In this document: positions 15,001 to 21,304 of the stretch, one piece after another
Layout: the number at the start of each line of letters is the position of its first letter
Position numbering within the stretch: the first letter of the stretch is position 1
Assembly (NCBI RefSeq): GCF_010367435.1
Contig: NZ_WJWY01000005.1
Span: forward strand, 64,001 to 96,135
Length of the DNA stretch: 32,135 nt
Source: Fusobacterium sp. IOR10
GTDB lineage: Bacteria; Fusobacteriota; Fusobacteriia; Fusobacteriales; Fusobacteriaceae
Reading direction: 5' to 3'
Notes under the pieces: generated by a model
Database searches by the model: none
What the model was told of the DNA's origin: nothing
The model's input: the letters and a program-made list of their open reading frames with translations, nothing else
Program-made: the position numbers and the translations under genes

Positions 15001-16200
15001 TTAATTTCCTAATTTAAATTTGTAAACTGCACCAACTCCAGCTGCATAATCATTTCCAGATCCTGTAGTTAAAGAATATTTAGCATTTACATTTAAATTT
15101 TCTGTAGGTGCATAAGCAACCCCAACTGCTACTGCTTGACTATTTCCATAGTATCCAGTACCAACACCAAAGGCCATTTCTCCCTCTTCAACATTTTTAA
15201 AGTCTATTGCATCCATTGCTGCAAGTAAAGACATTCCTTGATTTAATTTTTCATCAAGATTATTAAGTTGATTTCCTAGAGAAGTTATACCTGATGCATT
15301 TGTTGCTACACCTGTTGTATTTGCTCCTATTGCTGTATCTTGAACTGCATCTGCTGCTATTCTGTCATTTGTTTCTGTTGTTATTGCTGTTGCATTTGTT
15401 GCTATTGCTCCTGTATTTGTTGATATATTAGTTTGATTTGTTGCTATTGCTGTGCCATTGGCTGCTACACCTGATGTATTTGCTGCTATACCTGTTGTAT
15501 TAGTTGCTATGTCTGTTGCATTATTTCCTATATCTGTTGTATTATTTGCTATGTCTGTTGCATTATTTCCTATATCTGTTGTATTATTTCCTATATCTGC
15601 TGCATTATTTCCTATATCTGCTGTATTATTTCCTATATCTGTTGTATTATTTGCTATGTCTGTTGCATTAGTTCCTATATCTGTTGCATTATTTGCTATG
15701 TCTGTTGCATTATTTCCTATATCTGTTGTATTAGTTCCTATGTCTGCTGCATTATTTCCTATATCTGTTGTATTATTTGCTATGTCTGTTGCATTAGTTC
15801 CTATATCTGTTGTATTAGTTCCTATATCTGTTGTATTAGTTCCTATATTTGTTGAATTTGTTGTAATTAATCCTGTGTTTGCTGTTATTAATCCTGTGTT
15901 TGCTGTTATTAATCCAGTATTTGCTGTTATTTCAGCTGTATTTGCTGTTATTAACCCAGTTTCTGCTGTTATTGCCGCTGTATTTGCATTGATTGCTGCT
16001 CCATTAGCGTTTATATCCACTGCTACTTCAGCAGCTACATCTATTAATCCTGTAACTCCAGTATAATCTGCATCAGTTACTCCAGCACCAAAAGCTGCTG
16101 TTCCTATTATCAAAAAGGAAACAACTGCACTTAGAGTTAATTTAACTCTACCCTTCAAAGAACTTTTTAATAATTTTTCCGTATTTCTTAAATCATTCAT
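15001..16200 (-). CDS. YadA-type trimeric autotransporter adhesin with heptad-repeat stalk
   Basis: From ATG 16200 the protein is 399 residues. An extended signal peptide (residues 1-39, basic N-region then LTLSAVVSFLIIGTAAFGA) directs export. Residues 63-279 are an uninterrupted stalk of 31 seven-residue repeats of the type IGNNTTD. Residues 312-399 form a YadA-like anchor, with a coiled-coil linker (LNNLDEKLNQGMSLLAAMDA) and four membrane strands (MAFGVGTGYYG to AAGVGAVYKFKLGN). Three chains should form a 12-strand barrel in the outer membrane with the stalk outside. There is almost no head domain, so any binding activity must lie in the stalk. The start is chosen because TGGAGATGA lies upstream; an in-frame ATG 15 bases earlier overlaps that site. 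Terminator and promoters flank it, so it is transcribed alone. The general type resembles fusobacterial adhesins such as CbpF, but orthology is not claimed. Confidence 0.88.
   Translation of the reverse strand: MNDLRNTEKLLKSSLKGRVKLTLSAVVSFLIIGTAAFGAGVTDADYTGVTGLIDVAAEVAVDINANGAAINANTAAITAETGLITANTAEITANTGLITANTGLITANTGLITTNSTNIGTNTTDIGTNTTDIGTNATDIANNTTDIGNNAADIGTNTTDIGNNATDIANNATDIGTNATDIANNTTDIGNNTADIGNNAADIGNNTTDIGNNATDIANNTTDIGNNATDIATNTTGIAANTSGVAANGTAIATNQTNISTNTGAIATNATAITTETNDRIAADAVQDTAIGANTTGVATNASGITSLGNQLNNLDEKLNQGMSLLAAMDAIDFKNVEEGEMAFGVGTGYYGNSQAVAVGVAYAPTENLNVNAKYSLTTGSGNDYAAGVGAVYKFKLGN
15364..16014 (-). repeat. 31 x 21-bp coding repeats (heptad array)
   Basis: The stalk is coded by in-frame 21-bp units without interruption. 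Consensus per unit is I-(G/A/T)-(N/T/A)-N-(T/A)-(T/A/G)-(D/L); 29 of 31 have Asn at the fourth position and two (ITAETGL and ITTETND) have Glu. The central units (about 15490-15850) are nearly identical in DNA, so slipped-strand changes in copy number are expected. Confidence 0.9.
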
Positions 16201-16255
16201 AAAAATCATCTCCATTTAATTTATTTAATCTATACAAATATTAACGATAATAAAT

Positions 16256-16285
16256 TGTATAGGTTATATGCTTATTAATTGTCAC
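16256..16285 (-). promoter_or_regulatory. Possible proximal promoter of the autotransporter gene
   Basis: GTGACA (16285-16280) and TATACA (16261-16256), with 18-bp spacing, lie downstream of the hairpin at 16299-16340. This would let the adhesin be transcribed independently of that terminator. Both elements are imperfect matches. Confidence 0.35.
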
Positions 16286-16296
16286 TGATATTTATA

Positions 16297-16367
16297 TACA
16301 AAAAGCCAGCTACACTTATTTCAGTATAACTGGCCCTTTGGCACTGAGGTATTATTTTTTATTTCAT
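16297..16367 (-). ncRNA. Candidate ~70-nt small RNA or 5' leader attenuator
   Basis: A good promoter (16402-16374) starts transcription at about 16367, and the strong hairpin ends it near 16297, with no open reading frame between. The RNA can also form a competing hairpin: TCAGT (16347-16343) with ACTGA (16325-16321), plus GCC with GGC, which would disrupt the terminator stem. It matches no riboswitch class I recognise. Confidence 0.4.
16299..16340 (-). terminator. Strong hairpin terminator or attenuator upstream of the autotransporter
   Basis: On the minus strand GCCAGTTATACT pairs with AGTGTAGCTGGC (16334-16323 and 16316-16305; 12 bp with two G-U pairs; loop of 6). The pairing can extend through the flanking AAAGG and TTTTT tracts, giving a U-tract at the 3' side. 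It can terminate the VWA/ATPase operon, or short transcripts from the promoter at 16374-16402. Confidence 0.8.
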
Positions 16368-16373
16368 AACCTA

Positions 16374-16402
16374 ATCATACCCCACGATTGTTAATAAGTC
16401 AA
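16374..16402 (-). promoter_or_regulatory. Promoter upstream of the hairpin
   Basis: TTGACT (16402-16397) and TATGAT (16379-16374) are spaced by 17 bp, beginning nine bases after the stop codon of the small gene at 16411. It drives either the candidate small RNA or, by read-through, the autotransporter gene with a leader of about 165 bases. Confidence 0.68.
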
Positions 16403-16410
16403 ATTATTTT

Positions 16411-16707
16411 TTATCTCTTTAAACAGTTGAAATTGTTATCTTCTAAGATTAAATAGATCTTTTCTAAAACTTCAGAATTTAATTCATTAAAGGCTAGAGC
16501 CCCTTCCTCTATGAAGATATTTTCAGCAAATTTTCTTGTTAATTCACATTTGAAAAGTTCAACAACTATTTTCTCTAAACTTTCCTTATCTGCACATTCT
16601 TTAAATAATTCCATATTAAATACTACATTTTTTTTAAGTCTCTTATTTTCAAGTTCTGTTTCCATAGCTATTCTTTCTTTACTATTTAAAAATCCACCAG
16701 AAACCAT
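16411..16707 (-). CDS. Small protein of unknown function, third gene of the MoxR/VWA operon
   Basis: This frame of 98 residues is mostly charged and predicted helical (for example VVFNMELFKECADKESLEKI). It has no membrane segment, signal peptide or known motif. It lies 18 bases after the VWA gene on the same strand and before the terminator, so it should be the last gene of that operon. The start is uncertain: AAGGA lies 13 bases before ATG 16707, which is rather far, and a second in-frame ATG (METELENKRL, at about 16662) is possible. The location suggests a partner or regulator of the ATPase-VWA pair, but there is no direct evidence. Not recognised. Confidence 0.6.
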   Translation of the reverse strand: MVSGGFLNSKERIAMETELENKRLKKNVVFNMELFKECADKESLEKIVVELFKCELTRKFAENIFIEEGALAFNELNSEVLEKIYLILEDNNFNCLKR

Positions 16708-16725
16708 ATCTTCTCACTTTCCTTC

Positions 16726-18366
16726 CTATATTCTTACAACTTCATCACTAAAACCATCTTCACTATAATTTCCAGGTACTGTGATAACTGTGTAAATATT
16801 AAACTGTAAAGCTTCCTTCTTGCTTTGTATATATTCCTTACAATCTTCATCTATAACACAAGCTCCATCAGAAACCATAAATATATCTGCCTTTTTATAC
16901 TTACCTGATTCTTCTAATATTTCAATACTTCTTTTTAAAGGTTCTTCAAAATCTGTGCTCACTCCAAATCCCTCATTTAAAAATTTCAAGGTTTTCTTTA
17001 TGTCATCTCCACATTTATGTTCCTTTTCCTTTACTTCCCCTTTTCCACCAAATATTAATATATAAAGGTTTCTATTTTCTTCCTTTAAATAATCTATAGT
17101 GGCTAGGGCCAAAGCCTTTGCCTTTCTCATACTTTTCCCAAACATACTTCCAGAAGTATCAAGAAGCATTATAACTGGTCCATTTTCTATTTTTGGAGAT
17201 TTTTTTCTTTTTTCATCATCCCCTGAAATTTCATAGCTTAACAAACTTTTTTCAAAATATTTAGCGTAAAATAAATATTCCAAATCCTCATCCACTAAGT
17301 TAACAACTTCATTTGGAAGAACCCTTGTAATATTATCATTTTTTTCTATTCCATATACCTCGTCATTTAAGTCATAAACCTTAACTTTTTCAAGGGTATT
17401 TGTTGTCTCTTCCTTACTTATAAATTCTCTTCCTAGTTTTTCTATCATATTTTTTAATTCTTCATTGTGCTTCATTTCATATACAACAGCTTCTAAATTC
17501 AAAAGGTTAAGTCTTTTAGAATCATTTGAACTAAAGCTTGTTCCTAGATCTTCCCCTACCTCTTGAAGCTCATCATATTCCTCTTCTATCATATCAAAGG
17601 AAGCTAGTATTGAATCTGCCTTTATTAGCACAACTTCAGGAATGGATTCATCTCTAATTTCATTTAAGTAAGACATTATAACTTCCCTTTGTATTCTAAT
17701 ACTTTGAAGGGTGTTTTCATTTAATTGCATATTGGAATATTCCTTTAAATCCAAGTTTATATTTGGTTCAGGAATCATTTTGAACTTATTTTTATAGTCC
17801 CAAAGCAGCCATTTAGTCACTCCTAATTTGTCCCTTGCCTCTTTTCTTAAATTATTTAAAAATATATCTTCCTTTTCAATTAAATATTCATTTTTTATTA
17901 CAAATTCCCTGTATACCTCTTCATCTTCATATTCAATAACAACATTATATTTCAAAGGCACATCCATTAAATTAATTTTTTTATCTCCACTACTATCCAC
18001 ATAGGCTAAAACTTTTTGTACAAATTCATGGGAATTTTTAAAATTATAGTTATATAGGTCAATATCAAAAATATGTTTTTCAGCACCTTTGGCTAGATTA
18101 TCACTTCCAATAACCCCATCCCTGTTAGCTGACATGTATATTCTCATATCCTTTTCATCTAATATATCATCATATTCAAAGGAAAGAATTTGGGACTTTG
18201 TTTTATTTTTATAGTGCAAAAGTATTATATTATTTTTAGTACCTATAACTCCAGAGCCTATACACTGTCCATATTTTTCAAAATATACTATACTCCCTGG
18301 AATAGGAAGAACTTTTTCTCTAAAATCCACATCTATATATTCTCTTATTTTATCAAAGGGAGTCAT
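16726..18366 (-). CDS. VWA-domain protein, partner of MoxR ATPase (ViaA-like)
   Basis: From ATG 18366 the protein is 546 residues. The last ~150 residues form a von Willebrand A domain with the full metal-ion site: DTSGS (about 403-407), the Thr in GVSTDFEEP and the Asp in VSDGA. The N-terminal ~390 residues are acidic and helical with no known domain; a stretch near residues 245-265 (EEEYDELQEVGEDLG) could be a coiled coil. It follows the MoxR-type ATPase by eight bases, the arrangement of E. coli ravA-viaA. There the VWA protein binds the ATPase and acts with it on membrane or respiratory targets. AGGTG five bases upstream supports 18366; an in-frame ATG at 18384 overlaps the ATPase gene and lacks a site. 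ViaA orthology is likely but unproven, and the protein is longer than E. coli ViaA. Confidence 0.78.
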   Translation of the reverse strand: MTPFDKIREYIDVDFREKVLPIPGSIVYFEKYGQCIGSGVIGTKNNIILLHYKNKTKSQILSFEYDDILDEKDMRIYMSANRDGVIGSDNLAKGAEKHIFDIDLYNYNFKNSHEFVQKVLAYVDSSGDKKINLMDVPLKYNVVIEYEDEEVYREFVIKNEYLIEKEDIFLNNLRKEARDKLGVTKWLLWDYKNKFKMIPEPNINLDLKEYSNMQLNENTLQSIRIQREVIMSYLNEIRDESIPEVVLIKADSILASFDMIEEEYDELQEVGEDLGTSFSSNDSKRLNLLNLEAVVYEMKHNEELKNMIEKLGREFISKEETTNTLEKVKVYDLNDEVYGIEKNDNITRVLPNEVVNLVDEDLEYLFYAKYFEKSLLSYEISGDDEKRKKSPKIENGPVIMLLDTSGSMFGKSMRKAKALALATIDYLKEENRNLYILIFGGKGEVKEKEHKCGDDIKKTLKFLNEGFGVSTDFEEPLKRSIEILEESGKYKKADIFMVSDGACVIDEDCKEYIQSKKEALQFNIYTVITVPGNYSEDGFSDEVVRI

Positions 18367-18374
18367 ACTATCAC

Positions 18375-19439
18375 CTACAGCCATATGTTATTTTTTAATA
18401 TTTCAAATTGATCTTTTTTAGTTATTGGAATTTTCAATATTTCATCACTTTGAATTCCCAATTTTTCCCATATTTCATTTGATATTTCTTTTCTATAATT
18501 TGTTTTTTCCACAGTGTCAATATCTATTTTCCCAACAATTGCATTTATTTTTTCAATTAATACTTCCTTGTCCCTAGGATCATTCCACAACATATGTATT
18601 AATATGTACATGTCACTTACATCAACTGATAATCTGTCATTTGTATAAGCTGATACCTTTAATATTTTCACCATTTTTTTCAGTCTTCTATCAGATATTT
18701 TTAAACTTTCAAGCTCATCTTCATTATTGTTTATTTCTTTTCTTATGTCTCCAATTGCAACTAATATTTCCCTTGGAATGTATACTTTTTTTATTTCTTC
18801 TTTAATTGAAGTAAGTACATTAACATCTATTTTCAAATCAATTGGAACTTGAAAATTTTCACTGTCTGATTCTAATAAAGATATAATATCAGTGTCTTCC
18901 ACATAGTCCACATACATTCTTATTAAGAATCTATCATATAGAGCTGAAAGTTGAGATTCTTCTAGGGGCAATTCATTTGAAGCTCCTATTAAAAAAGCAA
19001 GGGGGGTTTTTATTTTCCTATTTCCATTATGAAATATTTTTTCATTTAATATTGTAAGAAGGGAATTTAATATTGAAGAGTTAGCCTTGAATATTGAAGA
19101 GTTAGCCTTGAATATTTCATCTAAAAAGGCTACCTTGGAACTTGGTAAATATCCTTGAATCTTCCTTATATAATTACCCTTTTTTAAATCCTCTATTGAT
19201 AGGGGCCCAAATATTTCCTCAGGAGTTGAAAATTTTGTTAATAAATATTCAAAATAGTCCTCTTCCTTTAAAATTTTAGACATTCTTCTTCCCACTTCAC
19301 TTTTGGCAGTTCCTGGTGGTCCAATAAGGATTATGTTCTCCCCTGCTAACATAGTTAGTAGAGATATTTTAAGCACCTCTTCCTTTCCAACTAAACCTTT
19401 ATTTAATACCTGTAATAAGTTTTTTAATTTTTCTTTCAT
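18375..19439 (-). CDS. MoxR-family AAA+ ATPase (RavA-like) with internal 7-residue duplication
   Basis: From ATG 19439 (GGAGG five bases upstream) the protein is 354 residues. It has Walker A GPPGTAKS (about 40-47), Walker B VAFLDE (about 103-108), sensor-1 Asn in GASNE (about 155), and an arginine-finger-region motif SALYDRFLIR. MoxR ATPases form hexamers that act as chaperone-like machines with VWA proteins; the next gene encodes such a protein. Immediately after Walker B, the usual FKANSxILNSLL helix is present with FKANSSI repeated twice in tandem, coded by a perfect 21-bp DNA duplication (19071-19112). This adds two helical turns to a highly conserved segment and may impair ATP hydrolysis or oligomer contacts. 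The rest of the frame is intact. An in-frame ATG at 19451 precedes the ribosome-binding site and is rejected. Confidence 0.86.
   Translation of the reverse strand: MKEKLKNLLQVLNKGLVGKEEVLKISLLTMLAGENIILIGPPGTAKSEVGRRMSKILKEEDYFEYLLTKFSTPEEIFGPLSIEDLKKGNYIRKIQGYLPSSKVAFLDEIFKANSSIFKANSSILNSLLTILNEKIFHNGNRKIKTPLAFLIGASNELPLEESQLSALYDRFLIRMYVDYVEDTDIISLLESDSENFQVPIDLKIDVNVLTSIKEEIKKVYIPREILVAIGDIRKEINNNEDELESLKISDRRLKKMVKILKVSAYTNDRLSVDVSDMYILIHMLWNDPRDKEVLIEKINAIVGKIDIDTVEKTNYRKEISNEIWEKLGIQSDEILKIPITKKDQFEILKNNIWL
19071..19112 (-). repeat. Perfect 21-bp tandem duplication inside the MoxR ATPase gene
   Basis: Bases 19071-19091 and 19092-19112 are identical and adjacent, and they keep the frame. 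The duplicated residues FKANSSI lie directly after the Walker B acidic pair. The complete identity implies a recent event or an assembly artefact. Confidence 0.95.
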
Positions 19440-19466
19440 TTCATCCTCCATTCTTTTATACTGCCT

Positions 19467-19495
19467 ATTATCTCACATATATTATTTTTTGTAAA
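19467..19495 (-). promoter_or_regulatory. Promoter of the MoxR/VWA operon
   Basis: TTTACA (19495-19490) and GATAAT (19472-19467) are 17 bp apart on the minus strand, about 28 bases before the start codon at 19439. It is divergent from the MATE promoter; the two -35 elements lie about 15 bp apart. Confidence 0.65.
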
Positions 19496-19509
19496 CATTA
19501 CAAATAAGT

Positions 19510-19539
19510 ATTGACTTATAAGTCAATTTTAAGTATACT
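19510..19539 (+). promoter_or_regulatory. MATE promoter overlapped by an 18-bp palindromic operator
   Basis: TTGACT (19511-19516) and TATACT (19534-19539) are 17 bp apart. The -35 box is part of the perfect palindrome ATTGACTTATAAGTCAAT (19510-19527), so a bound dimer would block RNA polymerase. The form resembles MarR-type sites at efflux genes, but no MarR gene is adjacent. It also lies close to the divergent MoxR promoter and could affect both. Confidence 0.75.
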
Positions 19540-19586
19540 AATTTAGGTATAATGAGATATAATAAATAGAAGCTAAGGAGAGATAA

Positions 19587-20936
19587 ATGGATTACAATTT
19601 CACAGAAGGAAGCATTTCAAAAAAATTAATTAGGTTCACACTGCCAATACTTGCAACTTTAATTTTACAAATTTTATATGGAGCTGTGGATTTACTTATA
19701 GTTGGTAACTTTGCCTCACCTGGAGATGTGTCTGCTGTAAGTACTGGAGCACAGTTTATGTCAGCTTTTATTAATCTAATAGCTGGTTTAGCCACAGGTA
19801 CAACTATTTTAATTGCTCACAAAATAGGTGCTAAGGAAAATAAAGACATAGGAAAAATAATAGGAGCTGGAATTTATATATTTATGATAATAGGTGTACT
19901 TTTAACACTTATTATTGGTTTAAATGGAGATTTTTTTGCGTCATTAATTAACGCACCACCTGAAGCCTTTCATAAAACCTCAAGCTATATTTCAACTTTA
20001 GGTTATGGATCTTGTTTCCTTGTGGCATATAATATTTTAGGTTCAATATTTAGAGGGCTTGGAGATTCTAAAACACCACTGTATACTGTTATTCTTGCAA
20101 CTATTATAAATATTGTTCTAGATTTAATCTTTGTTAGAAACTCTCATATGGGAGCATTTGGAGCTGCCCTTGCCACTGTAATTGCTCAATTTGCATCTGT
20201 AGTTTTTTCTTTAATTATTATTGTAAGAATGAAAAGAAACTTTAAATTTTCAATGGGTTATATATGCTACAACAAAAAATATACAAAGTCCACAATTACA
20301 ATAGGACTTCCTGTTGCAGTTAATGCATTTTTAGTTTCCCTATCCTTTACTTTTATACTAGGAATAGTTAATAGATTTGGTGTAATTGTATCAGCTGGTG
20401 TTGGTGTAACTGAAAGACTTATAGGATTTTTAATGCTGGTACCCCTTGCCTTTGGTCAAACAATGGCTACCTTTGTAGCTCAAAATGTTGGAGCAAGAAA
20501 ACATGAAAGAGCTAAAAAGGGGCTGATAACTGCCATATATATTTCCATGGTTGCAGCTTTTTCCATGATAATTGTTTCCCTATTATTTGGAAAGGAAATG
20601 CTAGGTGTATTCTCTAAAAATGAAGAAATACTTGTACCTGCCTTTGAATATTTAAAATCATATTGTTTTGATATATTCTTCACTGTATTCCTATTTACTT
20701 CAATTGGATACTTTAATGGTTATGGGAAAACTAAATTTACAATGATATCAGGTTTAATGGGAGCTCTGCTTGTTAGAATTCCCCTTTCATATTTATTTTC
20801 AACAGTTTCCCCAGTTTCAATATTTTTAATTGGTCTTGGAACACCTATAGGAACTTTATTTCAACTTATACTTAGTTTCTTCTACTACAAACATCTTCAA
20901 AAAAGCATCGGGAAAAAGCAAACCTTTACACTATAA
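19587..20936 (+). CDS. MATE-family multidrug/Na+ efflux transporter
   Basis: This 449-residue protein is very hydrophobic with about 12 membrane segments in two homologous halves, typical of MATE transporters in length and layout. It has an N-terminal EGSISKKLIRFTLPIL helix, then VDLLIVGNF (about 35-43) and GLATGTTILIAHKIGAKE (about 67-84) in the first half, with the matching PLAFGQTMATFVAQNVGARK (about 285-304) in the second. MATE proteins export cationic drugs or metabolites across the inner membrane in exchange for Na+ or H+. AAGGAGAG precedes the ATG. The gene is transcribed alone from a promoter covered by a perfect palindrome, so it is probably repressor-controlled and induced by a ligand. 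Substrate is unknown. No terminator hairpin is evident after the stop. Confidence 0.9.
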   Translation: MDYNFTEGSISKKLIRFTLPILATLILQILYGAVDLLIVGNFASPGDVSAVSTGAQFMSAFINLIAGLATGTTILIAHKIGAKENKDIGKIIGAGIYIFMIIGVLLTLIIGLNGDFFASLINAPPEAFHKTSSYISTLGYGSCFLVAYNILGSIFRGLGDSKTPLYTVILATIINIVLDLIFVRNSHMGAFGAALATVIAQFASVVFSLIIIVRMKRNFKFSMGYICYNKKYTKSTITIGLPVAVNAFLVSLSFTFILGIVNRFGVIVSAGVGVTERLIGFLMLVPLAFGQTMATFVAQNVGARKHERAKKGLITAIYISMVAAFSMIIVSLLFGKEMLGVFSKNEEILVPAFEYLKSYCFDIFFTVFLFTSIGYFNGYGKTKFTMISGLMGALLVRIPLSYLFSTVSPVSIFLIGLGTPIGTLFQLILSFFYYKHLQKSIGKKQTFTL

Positions 20937-21304
20937 ATAAGCTAAACTTAAGAAAATGTAATAATTTAACTACTAAACAATATTATTATCTTTTGAATTT
21001 AGCAAAAATATATAGAATAATTATGAGATAAAGCATCATATCCTTTCTTTTAGTGTTACAACTTAATTGTAAGGGATTTTGCATTTGTCTCATTTTTTTT
21101 TGCAAAAGGTTTATTTTATTGTATAGAGAAAAGCAGAAAAATATATCCATTCATTATTTTAAAAAATATTTTTTCTAGAATCATTATATATTTTATTTCT
21201 TTAAAAGTCAGAAATCCTTTGATTTATATACAATAATGTTGTATAATAAAACTCGCTCCAAAATAGTAAAGATTACAAATTGTACAACATAAAACAAGGG
21301 GGGA
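20937..21304. other. 368-bp intergenic region before the giant adhesin
   Basis: AT-rich non-coding DNA with no frame of note. TTTTGCA (21077-21083) and TGCAAAA (21101-21107) form a weak stem and are not a convincing terminator. The supported content is the promoter at 21219-21247, the inverted repeat across it (21228-21244) and a TTGTACAA palindrome at 21280-21287 in the leader. Confidence 0.6.
21219..21247 (+). promoter_or_regulatory. Promoter of the giant adhesin gene
   Basis: TTGATT (21219-21224) and a perfect TATAAT (21242-21247) are 17 bp apart, giving a leader of about 50 bases. ATACAA-TAATG-TTGTAT (21228-21244) is an inverted repeat that covers the spacer and part of the -10 box, a plausible operator. 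Confidence 0.75.

Noticed and set aside
15364-16014. CRISPR-like periodic repeat
   Set aside because: The 21-bp units are contiguous without spacers and are coding heptads of a stalk.
15452-16066. 204-residue plus-strand open frame opposite the trimeric autotransporter gene
   Set aside because: It is the antisense of the heptad repeats, reads as a low-complexity ISVVLFPISAAL repeat, and has no ribosome-binding site; it is open only because the repeat lacks stops on both strands.
16299-16367. Known riboswitch (TPP, c-di-GMP, SAM or cobalamin) upstream of the adhesin
   Set aside because: The conserved core sequences of these classes are not present; only a promoter, hairpin and alternative pairing can be supported.
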